A DNA stretch of 6,203 nt, from the NCBI GenBank assembly GCA_031285975.1, contig JAITVE010000111.1, positions 1-6,203 of the forward strand. The letters run 5' to 3'. A program made the position numbers and the translations under genes. The notes beneath the pieces were generated by a model. It ran no database searches, was not told the origin of the DNA, and saw only the letters and a program-made list of their open reading frames with translations. This DNA comes from Candidatus Adiutrix sp. (GTDB lineage: Bacteria; Desulfobacterota; Desulfarculia; Adiutricales; Adiutricaceae). Positions 1-5,197 of this stretch are shown here, one piece after another (position 1 is the stretch's first letter; each line of letters begins with the position of its first letter).

Positions 1-2
1 TA

Positions 3-152
3 TGTTGCATTTGAAAAGGTGGCGCGGCTTTGCAACCCGGTATGCCAAAAATGCAGCTTCATTTCTGGCAATTGCTCAAATACGTTGCATCGCTCTTTGG
101 CTTGAAATCTATTGACGACTCTACCTAGGCTGGCAGAAAATAATCTCTTCAT
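3..152 (-). CDS. Possible partial ORF overlapping the small upstream ORF
   Basis: An ATG at 152-150, in the +1 frame relative to the 46-codon ORF upstream on the same strand, opens a frame of 50 codons with no stop before the window edge. It begins MKRLFSASLGRVVNRF. It overlaps the end of the upstream ORF by 32 nt, an arrangement seen in translationally coupled pairs. I recognise no domain. There is no clear Shine-Dalgarno site (only GAGCG just before the ATG), and a short frame on the opposite strand (1-105) is also open. The protein product is therefore doubtful. Its gene would continue left of the window. Confidence 0.2.
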   Translation of the reverse strand, partial: MKRLFSASLGRVVNRFQAKERCNVFEQLPEMKLHFWHTGLQSRATFSNAT

Positions 153-261
153 CGTCGCTCAACAGCGTCCCGCCAAGCTTGGGCACCAGCGTCACAATAA
201 CGTCGAGAAAGTTAGCCGGGACATTGATACGAAGAGTTTGTGACTGGGCGTTACATCTCAT
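121..261 (-). CDS. Small protein of 46 aa, unknown function (antitoxin-like size and layout)
   Basis: A leftward frame begins with ATG at 261-259 and ends at TAG at 123-121. The protein starts MRCNAQSQTLRINVPANF and ends EEIIFCQPR. Support for it being real: a GGAG Shine-Dalgarno site at 272-269, 7 nt before the ATG, and a good sigma-70-like promoter (TTGATA, 17 nt, TATATT) ending about 35 nt upstream of the start. A short hydrophobic strand (TLRINVP) is followed by a probable helix (ANFLDVIVTLVPKLG) and an acidic tail (SDDEE). That order and size recall small antitoxins or ribbon-helix-helix-like proteins, but I cannot assign a family. The DNA is less GC-rich than the large genes of the window, which would suit acquired DNA. 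It could also be the remnant of a longer gene. Confidence 0.45.
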   Translation of the reverse strand: MRCNAQSQTLRINVPANFLDVIVTLVPKLGGTLLSDDEEIIFCQPR

Positions 262-268
262 TGAGGCA

Positions 269-272
269 CTCC
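269..272 (-). promoter_or_regulatory. Shine-Dalgarno site of the 46-aa ORF
   Basis: GGAG on the minus strand lies 7 nt before the ATG at 261. This is ideal spacing and is the main reason for choosing that start. Confidence 0.5.
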
Positions 273-295
273 ACTTTGTCAGTATTTATGGATAA

Positions 296-324
296 AATAT
301 ACATAATATCCACGCTCTTATCAA
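296..324 (-). promoter_or_regulatory. Sigma-70-like promoter for the 46-aa ORF
   Basis: On the minus strand, TTGATA (324-319) and TATATT (301-296) are separated by exactly 17 nt. Transcription would begin near 289, giving a leader of about 28 nt before the ATG. The surrounding DNA is very AT-rich. This is a consensus match only. Confidence 0.5.
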
Positions 325-356
325 ATGAAAATTACTCTCAAATATAAGCCCCTACT

Positions 357-387
357 TCGTCATACCGGCGAAAGCCGGTATCCATTT
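357..387 (-). repeat. Dispersed palindromic repeat, copy 1
   Basis: The core is ATACCGGC (362-369), GAAA, GCCGGTAT (374-381): an 8-bp perfect stem with a tetraloop. Read on the minus strand, positions 387-358 match 5031-5060 with a single mismatch over 30 nt, so this is an inverted copy of the repeat unit in the right-hand array. The core resembles REP or MITE-type palindromes such as the neisserial dRS3 class, widespread in proteobacteria. It separates the 46-aa ORF from the hairpin cluster to its right. Confidence 0.8.
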
Positions 388-408
388 GTGCGCTTTAGCT
401 TGAATGTA

Positions 409-427
409 CCACCAGCTCTGCTGGTGG
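409..427. repeat. Left hairpin of the hairpin-rich element
   Basis: CCACCAGC (409-416), TCT loop, GCTGGTGG (420-427): a perfect 8-bp stem. Its sequence resembles the larger hairpin at 686-710. Confidence 0.7.
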
Positions 428-685
428 GAGGCGTTCTTCGCTTTAGCTATAAGCGAGTGGCAGAATGCAAAATAGTAGACGATTAACCCAGTGTGCCGAA
501 GAATGAAAGCAATGTGCCAGCCATGGCACTATGCCAACCGCGAGCTGAAAAGTGTGTGCCAGCTACGCCGGATACGAGTTGGAGAAAACCCCTTCGAGGG
601 GTACTGGGGGAACTGGTCTTGTGTGATTGACGGCATTCAGTGCGCCCTCAGGCGCGGCCTGTACCATGCCCTTATAGGGCTGAGC

Positions 686-710
686 AGACCACCCGCTGAG
701 CGGGTGGTCT
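686..710. repeat. Right hairpin of the hairpin-rich element
   Basis: AGACCACCCGCT (686-697) and AGCGGGTGGTCT (699-710) are perfect 12-nt arms around one central G. This is a very stable hairpin (10 pairs plus a 5-nt loop). It is followed by TTGATT rather than a T run, so it is a poor intrinsic terminator. It is preceded immediately by another hairpin, GCCCT/AGGGC at 668-680. Confidence 0.75.
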
Positions 711-713
711 TGA

Positions 714-793
714 TTCCAGGGGAGCAACTTGTCGACACCACCTCCGTCCCCCACCGCGTCATTCCTGCCTCCGCAGGAATGACGCGGTGGGGG
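714..793 (-). repeat. Dispersed palindromic repeat, copy 2, with a 46-bp palindrome
   Basis: Positions 748-768 and 773-793 are perfect 21-nt inverted arms around a CTCC loop; the inner part is the family core ATTCCTGC/GCAGGAAT, extended on each side by ACCGCG-type bases and a run of five C or G. Read on the minus strand, 768-714 aligns with 4977-5032 on the plus strand with about 8-9 differences and a one-base gap. The repeat unit is therefore longer than the palindrome itself and has an arm carrying CGACAAG, TGCTC and CCTGGAA. Confidence 0.8.
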
Positions 794-819
794 AGTAGCG
801 AGGGATGCAATACGACGCG

Positions 820-858
820 AAGAGAGAGGCATGGATTCCGGCTTTCGCCGGAATGACG
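820..858 (+). repeat. Dispersed palindromic repeat, copy 3
   Basis: The core is ATTCCGGC (835-842), TTTC, GCCGGAAT (847-854). The full 39 nt match 5108-5146 in direct orientation with five mismatches, including the left flank AAGAGAGAGGCAT. It lies just ahead of the cyclase promoter region. Confidence 0.8.
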
Positions 859-917
859 GCGGCGGAGGCGGTTACTCAGTTTTTTTATGAGCGCACCCCG
901 TTGCCGATGAATTGAAT

Positions 918-946
918 TTGACAGAACTGTGTGTATAACGTATTAT
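918..946 (+). promoter_or_regulatory. Promoter of the diguanylate cyclase gene
   Basis: A perfect -35 box TTGACA (918-923) is followed after 17 nt by TATTAT (941-946). The start of transcription would be near 953, giving a leader of about 43 nt. Two copies of TTATAAATA (943-951 and 962-970), 19 nt apart, overlap and follow the -10 box. They may be regulator half-sites or simply AT-rich promoter DNA. Confidence 0.6.
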
Positions 947-995
947 AAATACTCAAGGTCTTTATAAATATCTTGCAGAAAGCGGCAGCCTTGCG

Positions 996-2399
996 ATGCA
1001 CACGAAGATAGGTCACGACGTTCCTCAAAAAAGATTTTCCCTCACGGCCGTGGCCGCTTTTTTCTCTTCCATCATCCTGTGCGGCGTGCTATTGGTGGTC
1101 ATGGTCGGCAACAAGGCGCACCTGGACAGGCTGCGGATGGAGCAGCTGATCGATGAAAAAAGCGTGCAGCTGACGGAAATAATCCACAAATTGCTCTATA
1201 AAACTGAGGCCCTGTCCGCGCTGGTCATTCAGAATGACGGCGAAGTGAGCAACTTTGACCGCGTGGCCGCCACCCTGGTTGACGACCCGGCCATTATCAA
1301 CGTGATTCTCGCCCCGGGCGGCATTGTGAGCCATGTCTATCCCTTGACCGGTAACGAAGGCGTGCTGGGTTTCAACTATTTCTCGGTCAGCTTGGGCAAC
1401 ACGGAAGCCCGGCTGGCCAAAGAAACGGGCCAACTCGTCTTCGGCGGCCCGTTTCAACTGGTGCAGGGCGGCCAGGCCCTGGTGGGCCGCTTGCCGGTCT
1501 ATATCGATGAGCCCGGCCAGGGGAAAACCTTTTGGGGCCTGGTTTCGGTGACCCTGAAATACCCCCGGATTTTGGACGGCCTGGGGCTGTCCCTTTTGAA
1601 AAACCAGGGCTACGCCTTTGAAATCTGGCGCGTCAACCCGGATACCGGCGACCGCCAGGTCATTGCCCACAGCGGCTATGAATACAACAAAAAGGCCCCG
1701 TTTATTGAAAAAAAAGTGGAAATATTGAACGCCGCCTGGTACTTCCGGCTCGCGCCGGTGACCATGTGGTATCAGTACCGGGAAACGTGGTTCCTGCTGT
1801 TCTTCGGCCTCTTCGCCAGCTGCCTGCTCGGCTTTGTGGTGCAGAACAACAGCCAACTGAAGCGTATGCAGCTTTACATGGAAGAAATAGTCTGGAAGGA
1901 CACCCTGACCGGCATCGCCAACCGGCGTCACTTCATGGACACCGCCCCCAGGCACTTGCAACTGGCGGGCCGGAATAAGCAGGACAGCTTTGTGATTATC
2001 TTCGATGTGGATCACTTCAAAAAAACGAACGACACCTACGGCCACGCCGCCGGGGATATGGTGCTCAGTTCCATTGCCGAGCGGGTGAATAAAATTATCC
2101 GCCCGTATGATGTATTTGCGCGGTACGGCGGCGAGGAATTTATCCTGCTGGTCACCAATGTGAACCAGGAAGAGGCGGAGCAGTGCGCCCAGCGGATGCG
2201 GCTGGGCATTTGCGACAGCCCTGTTGTTTTCAACGGCATGGAGATACCAACTTCCGCCAGCTTCGGCCTGGCGCGGGTCTCGCCGCAGTCAAGCCTGGAC
2301 ACCGCCATCAGGCAGGCGGACGAAGCCCTCTGCGCCGCCAAAAAAGCCGGCCGCAACACCAGTGTCTGCTACAAACCCTCGGACACGCCCTCCGAATAA
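996..2399 (+). CDS. Membrane-bound diguanylate cyclase with periplasmic CHASE-type sensor and GGDEF domain
   Basis: This protein of 467 aa should make c-di-GMP from two GTP at the inner membrane. Helix 1 is at residues about 17-38 and helix 2 at about 264-284. Between them is a periplasmic domain of roughly 220 residues with CHASE-like features: DPAIINVILAPGGIVSHVYP, then GNEGVLGFNYF, then GGPFQLVQGG and PVY. A short linker with DTLTGIANRR (302-311) opens the GGDEF domain. The metal and substrate segment is FDVDHFKKTND (336-346), and the active loop is GGEEF (378-382), a functional variant. The inhibitory I-site RPYD (369-372) lies exactly five residues before it, so product feedback is expected. 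No EAL domain is present. It is monocistronic, with its own promoter and a terminator 8 nt after the stop. No strong Shine-Dalgarno precedes the ATG; it is chosen because it gives a short cytoplasmic tail before helix 1. The sensed ligand is unknown. Confidence 0.93.
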   Translation: MHTKIGHDVPQKRFSLTAVAAFFSSIILCGVLLVVMVGNKAHLDRLRMEQLIDEKSVQLTEIIHKLLYKTEALSALVIQNDGEVSNFDRVAATLVDDPAIINVILAPGGIVSHVYPLTGNEGVLGFNYFSVSLGNTEARLAKETGQLVFGGPFQLVQGGQALVGRLPVYIDEPGQGKTFWGLVSVTLKYPRILDGLGLSLLKNQGYAFEIWRVNPDTGDRQVIAHSGYEYNKKAPFIEKKVEILNAAWYFRLAPVTMWYQYRETWFLLFFGLFASCLLGFVVQNNSQLKRMQLYMEEIVWKDTLTGIANRRHFMDTAPRHLQLAGRNKQDSFVIIFDVDHFKKTNDTYGHAAGDMVLSSIAERVNKIIRPYDVFARYGGEEFILLVTNVNQEEAEQCAQRMRLGICDSPVVFNGMEIPTSASFGLARVSPQSSLDTAIRQADEALCAAKKAGRNTSVCYKPSDTPSE

Positions 2400-2407
2400 A
2401 TGCCAAA

Positions 2408-2437
2408 AGGCCCGGCAAAAACCGGGCCTCTGTTTTT
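2408..2437 (+). terminator. Intrinsic terminator of the cyclase gene
   Basis: AGGCCCGG (2408-2415), loop CAAAAA, CCGGGCCT (2422-2429), then CTGTTTTT. It has an 8-bp GC-rich stem, a T run and begins 8 nt past the stop codon. Confidence 0.9.
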
Positions 2438-2565
2438 CGCGTGATATGCCGAGCTTTTCGCTTGATGGCGCTGACCGCGCTCTCTTCCACAATGCGACCG
2501 CAACGCCACTTGTCTGAGCCGTTCAGGTTAAGCGGGGTTCGGGGCAGAGCCCCATGCTAACAAAT
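2438..2565. other. Convergent intergenic gap with one short hairpin
   Basis: This gap separates the converging ends of the cyclase and the first transporter. The only structure I see is GGGGC (2541-2545), AGA, GCCCC (2549-2553), 13 nt past the transporter stop on the minus strand. Having no T run, it is at best a weak or Rho-assisted terminator for the leftward gene. Confidence 0.45.
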
Positions 2566-3558
2566 CTAAGCCAAACTCCATATCAACGTCCCCACCGTGG
2601 CCAAACCAATAGCCCCGCCCACGCCTAACCGTGCAAAGCGAATAGGCTTGTAATACTTATCATCCGGCTTAATCAGCGTGGCTTCGCGGGCGAACTGGGC
2701 CACAAACGTGCCCAGAACAATAACCACCGCCCCCCAAACCATCCGCGAGTCCATATATTCATCAAGAAAAATCACCCCGGCCACAGCCCCGATAACTGAT
2801 TGCAACGGAAAAACCAAAGCGGCGGAAGTGGAGGAAATATCCTTCTGAGCCAAAGTCTGGCAACTGTAGGCCACCCCGACAGACAGCACCCCCCACAGGG
2901 TAAAGGGCAAGGTCTGGAAAAACACTCCCCAGGTCGGCATGGCCCCGATGATAATGGCCAGCCCCAGCACAATGATGGTGCTGGTCAGGGCCTGGGCCAG
3001 GGAAAACAGCCAGGTGTTGACCCGCGCGGCGAAGGTGCCGATGACGATGACCTGCAAGGCCCAAAACACGTCGGCGGCCAGGATAAGGGCCTCGTTCCGG
3101 CCGAAACCGCCGGAGGAGCCGCCGGTCAGCAGATACAGTCCGCTCAGGCCGATGCCCAGGCCCACCACAATCAACAGCCGGGGCATATACCCGGCCACAA
3201 AGGCCAGAATGGGCACCATCGAGACGTACAGGGTGGTGATGAAGCCCACCTTGCCCGCCGGAACCCTGGCCATGGCGTAGAGTTGCAGCACCGCGCCGCA
3301 GCTCAGGCAGAGCCCCCCCAGAACGCCGCCCCACAGCCAGAGATAGGGCGAAATATTGCCGGTGTAGGCCAGGGGCACGGGTGCGCGGCGCTTGCGCAGG
3401 GCCAGGGGCACAATCGACAGAAAGCCGAACATGAACCGCAGGCCGCCATAGGCCCAGGGGTCGAGATAACTCATAGCGGCGCGGGCGATGGGGTAGGAAA
3501 AACCCCAGATGAGGGCCGCAACCAGAAGCAACATCAAAGCGCGAATTTTGGGGGACAT
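2566..3558 (-). CDS. EamA-family (DMT superfamily) transporter with extra C-terminal helix
   Basis: This inner-membrane permease of 330 aa has two EamA repeats of about five helices each (residues about 8-144 and 155-288). Family hallmarks are the N-terminal helix AALIWGFSYPIAR, the YGGLRFMFGF segment (37-46), AGKVGFITTLYVSMVP (101-116) closing the first repeat, and AQKDISSTSAALVF (237-250) followed by FLDEYMDSRMVWGA (264-277) in the second. DMT carriers of this type export or import small metabolites such as amino acids or drugs; the substrate cannot be read from sequence. After repeat 2 come a charged linker (REATLIKPDDKYYKPIRFAR, 291-310) and an additional hydrophobic segment at 311-328, which the usual ten-helix fold lacks. 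The ATG at 3558 is preceded closely by GGTGA. It is paralogous to the gene upstream on the same strand, 135 nt away, and probably has its own promoter. Confidence 0.9.
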   Translation of the reverse strand: MSPKIRALMLLLVAALIWGFSYPIARAAMSYLDPWAYGGLRFMFGFLSIVPLALRKRRAPVPLAYTGNISPYLWLWGGVLGGLCLSCGAVLQLYAMARVPAGKVGFITTLYVSMVPILAFVAGYMPRLLIVVGLGIGLSGLYLLTGGSSGGFGRNEALILAADVFWALQVIVIGTFAARVNTWLFSLAQALTSTIIVLGLAIIIGAMPTWGVFFQTLPFTLWGVLSVGVAYSCQTLAQKDISSTSAALVFPLQSVIGAVAGVIFLDEYMDSRMVWGAVVIVLGTFVAQFAREATLIKPDDKYYKPIRFARLGVGGAIGLATVGTLIWSLA

Positions 3559-3615
3559 ACTTCACCAACGGGGCGGCCCCCGCGGGCATAAACAGACAGG
3601 TGGATACAAGGTGGG

Positions 3616-3645
3616 AACCGGCGGGCTCATGTGCCATCGCCGGTT
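3616..3645. repeat. Inverted repeat in the leader between the two transporter genes
   Basis: AACCGGCG (3616-3623) pairs with CGCCGGTT (3638-3645); inside, GGC (3624-3626) can pair with GCC (3633-3635), leaving a two-base bulge. On the minus strand it lies between the stop of the upstream transporter and the start of the downstream one. It could be an attenuating or terminating hairpin or an operator. No T run follows on the minus strand. Confidence 0.5.
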
Positions 3646-3668
3646 GTTTCAGAGTTCAACTCGCCCTC

Positions 3669-3697
3669 ATGATAAGGCAGTAAGGGCGGCTCGTCAA
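3669..3697 (-). promoter_or_regulatory. Probable promoter of the downstream transporter, overlapping the upstream stop codon
   Basis: On the minus strand, TTGACG (3697-3692) and TATCAT (3674-3669) are 17 nt apart; each box is one base from consensus. The TGA inside the -35 box is the stop codon of the upstream transporter (3696-3694). Transcription would begin near 3661 and run through a leader of about 100 nt containing the inverted repeat at 3616-3645. Confidence 0.5.
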
Positions 3698-4620
3698 GGC
3701 GGCGGAATCCGCCCATTTTTTCGACTGGCCATAATGGGCCACAGTTGGCTGATAAGCACGCCCGCCAGCATGACGGCGGCCCCGGCCAGCATCCGGCCGG
3801 TCACGGTTTCATCAAGAATCCGCCAGCCCGCCAGCATTGACACCACAGATTCCATCTGCAGGATGATGGCGGCCAGAGCCGGTTTGGCGTCTTTCTGGCC
3901 GACGATCTGGAAGGTGAAGCCCAGGGTCACGGAGAAAAAACCGCCCCACAGAATATAGAACCAGGTCGCGGCCAGGTCGGCCAGCGAAGGCCACTGCCCC
4001 AGAACCCCGGCGGCCGCGAGGCTCAAGAGGCCGCAAACCAGGGCCTGGCCTGTGCCCAGCACCACGGGATCCATGCGGGGGGCGAACCAGCCCACGGACA
4101 GCACATGCCCGGCCCAGACAAAGGCGCTGATGAGCACCAGCAGGTCGCCCTGCGAGAGCCCTTCCAGCCCGCCGGTAAAGCTTAAAAGATACAGCCCGGC
4201 CAGGGCCAGCGCCGCGCCCAGGGCCTCCCCCAGCACAATCTTGTGGCCCAAAAGCCGCAGGATAAGGGGCACGAGCACCACGTACAGACTGGTGATGAAC
4301 CCGGCCTTGCCCGCCGTCGTCCAGAGGAGCCCGTACTGCTGCAGGGTGATGCCGACAAACAGGCAGAGCCCCGCCGCGAGCGAACCCGAGAGCCACATCC
4401 GCCGCAGAGGCTTCACATCGTCCGCGCCCCGCCAAATTTTCACGGCGCGGGGCAGGGCCAGCGGCATCAGGGCCAGGGCCCCCAAAAGAAAGCGCAGCCC
4501 GCCGAAAGCCATGGGCGTGAGGTGATCCATAGCCTGCCGCTGCACAATAAAGGTCATGCCCCAAAAAAAAGCGGCCAGGGACAAAAATATGTTGGATCGA
4601 GCCGTTCTGCTGATGGCCAT
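3694..4620 (-). CDS. EamA-family (DMT superfamily) transporter
   Basis: This ten-helix inner-membrane carrier of 308 aa has two EamA repeats (about residues 10-146 and 158-292). Conserved pieces include AAFFWGMTFIVQRQAM (16-31), FGGLRFLLGALALMPLAL (39-56), AGKAGFITSLYVVLVP (103-118), GQKDAKPALAAIILQMESV (241-259) and ILDETVTGRMLAGA (268-281). These line up with the same positions of the neighbouring transporter, so the pair arose by duplication or the two act together. The substrate is unknown. An ATG 17 codons upstream (4671) would add MCDDSFSLETRSGETLV, but it lacks a ribosome site. The ATG at 4620 gives the short N-terminus normal for this family and has CGGGGA about 10 nt before it. The C-terminus ends in a short basic tail (SRKNGRIPPP). 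It is the first gene of the leftward block. Confidence 0.9.
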   Translation of the reverse strand: MAISRTARSNIFLSLAAFFWGMTFIVQRQAMDHLTPMAFGGLRFLLGALALMPLALPRAVKIWRGADDVKPLRRMWLSGSLAAGLCLFVGITLQQYGLLWTTAGKAGFITSLYVVLVPLILRLLGHKIVLGEALGAALALAGLYLLSFTGGLEGLSQGDLLVLISAFVWAGHVLSVGWFAPRMDPVVLGTGQALVCGLLSLAAAGVLGQWPSLADLAATWFYILWGGFFSVTLGFTFQIVGQKDAKPALAAIILQMESVVSMLAGWRILDETVTGRMLAGAAVMLAGVLISQLWPIMASRKNGRIPPP

Positions 4621-4814
4621 TACTAACGTTTCCCCGGAGCGCGTTTCAAGCGAAAAGCTGTCATCGCACAATAAAAAGCGCCCGCCATAAATAAAGGCCG
4701 CGCGCCCCTCCCCCGCTCAAGCGGGCGGAAAGGGTTGGACAGCCTGAAAAAGCCCAGATATGCCGAATAATTCTCGAAGCCCGGGCCGCTGCCGGGCCAC
4801 ATGCCCGACGCGAA
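4621..4814 (-). promoter_or_regulatory. Long structured leader of the first transporter gene
   Basis: If transcription starts about 7 nt after the TATAAT at 4826-4821, the untranslated leader is about 190 nt. It contains GC-rich stems at 4779-4784/4792-4797 (GCCCGG/CCGGGC) and 4712-4716/4721-4725 (CCCGC/GCGGG, loop TCAA), separated by T-rich stretches. I recognise no known riboswitch; the ACGR loops of the mini-ykkC motif are not seen. It may be an unrecognised regulatory leader or ordinary spacer. Confidence 0.3.
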
Positions 4815-4820
4815 TATTGG

Positions 4821-4848
4821 ATTATAGCCCAAAAAAATATATTGTAAA
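4821..4848 (-). promoter_or_regulatory. Promoter of the first transporter gene
   Basis: On the minus strand, TTTACA (4848-4843) is followed after 16 nt by a perfect TATAAT (4826-4821), in an AT-rich patch with runs of T between the boxes. It drives leftward transcription into the transporter block. Confidence 0.6.
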
Positions 4849-4934
4849 GCTTTTTTGTTGGCCTTTGCGGAGCAGTCTCAGATGGAAAAATCGCTTCGTT
4901 GAGGGAAGAGGAGAAGAGCGCGGTAATGGGCTTG

Positions 4935-4991
4935 GTCGGCAAGAACATGCGGCTCTGGAAATGGATTCCTGCCTCCGCAGGAATGACGCGG
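4935..4991 (+). repeat. Right repeat array, unit A
   Basis: It starts GTCGGCAAGA, has the flank CTGGAAATGG, then the core ATTCCTGC (4965-4972), CTCC, GCAGGAAT (4977-4984) and ends GACGCGG. The core is identical to that of the 46-bp palindrome at 748-793. Confidence 0.8.
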
Positions 4992-5009
4992 CGGGGGGAT
5001 GGGGCGTGT

Positions 5010-5063
5010 GCCGACAAGATGCTCTCCTGGAAATGGATACCGGCTTTCGCCGGAATGACGCGG
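5010..5063 (+). repeat. Right repeat array, unit B
   Basis: It starts GCCGACAAGATGC, shares the CTGGAAATGG flank with unit A, has the core CCGGC (5040-5044), TTTC, GCCGG (5049-5053) and ends GACGCGG. Its arms are a hybrid: ATACC on the left and GGAAT on the right, so one pair is mismatched. It starts 75 nt after unit A. Confidence 0.8.
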
Positions 5064-5095
5064 TAAAGGGGACGGCGGGGGCAATAACCGTCATG

Positions 5096-5150
5096 GTCGG
5101 CGGCACCAAGAGAAAGGCATAGATACCGGCCTTCGCCGGTATGACGACAG
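5096..5150 (+). repeat. Right repeat array, unit C
   Basis: It starts GTCGGCGGC, has the flank AAGAGAAAGGCAT shared with the copy at 820-858, then the core ATACCGGC (5123-5130), CTTC, GCCGGTAT (5135-5142). It starts 86 nt after unit B. Confidence 0.8.
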
Positions 5151-5197
5151 AGATGGCCCCACACGGTCACCGCAACGCCACCACTAATAAACTGCGC

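Larger units (their letters stand above)
405..715. mobile_element. Hairpin-rich element, possible decayed IS200/IS605-type insertion or MITE
   Basis: Seven perfect short hairpins occur in about 310 nt: 409-427, 438-456, 514-529, 588-602, 642-655, 668-680 and 686-710. The outermost two have related stems (CCACCAGC/GCTGGTGG and CCACCCGCT/AGCGGGTGG), as expected of the left and right subterminal hairpins of IS200/IS605 elements. No transposase catalytic motif (HUH, Y1) is present in any frame. A short frame reads VGENPFEG near 573-600; it loosely recalls the DPF(K/T)G ending of some IS200 transposases, but this is weak. A 10-nt direct repeat, CGCTTTAGCT, occurs at 391-400 and 439-448 around the first hairpin. 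A structured RNA is an alternative reading. I see no trustworthy protein gene in this stretch. Confidence 0.35.

Noticed and set aside
1..105. Rightward open frame ending at TGA 103-105 containing CQKCS and a third Cys
   Set aside because: Only 34 codons are visible, with no start and no recognisable family. The cysteine spacing alone is not enough to call a zinc-binding gene end.
491..856. Rightward frame of 121 codons and an opposite frame (832-563) of 89 codons
   Set aside because: Both run through the hairpins and palindromic repeats, have no ribosome site, and resemble no protein beyond a short NPFEG stretch. They are best seen as by-products of GC-rich repeats.
357..858. CRISPR array
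   Set aside because: The repeats are palindromic units in mixed orientation with irregular spacing and variable sequence. There are no uniform spacers and no cas genes.
1089..2045. Long leftward frame opposite the cyclase gene, and similar long frames opposite the transporters and the activator
   Set aside because: They are antisense shadows caused by GC-rich third codon positions. The sense proteins have clear domains.
4623..4832. Leftward frame of 69 codons upstream of the first transporter
   Set aside because: It starts at a TTG that lies within the promoter of the same strand, has no ribosome site, and covers the leader.
2497..5181. Shared 13-mer ACCGCAACGCCAC at 2497-2509 and 5169-5181
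   Set aside because: The match does not extend, and one such chance match is not surprising among all pairs of positions in 6 kb.
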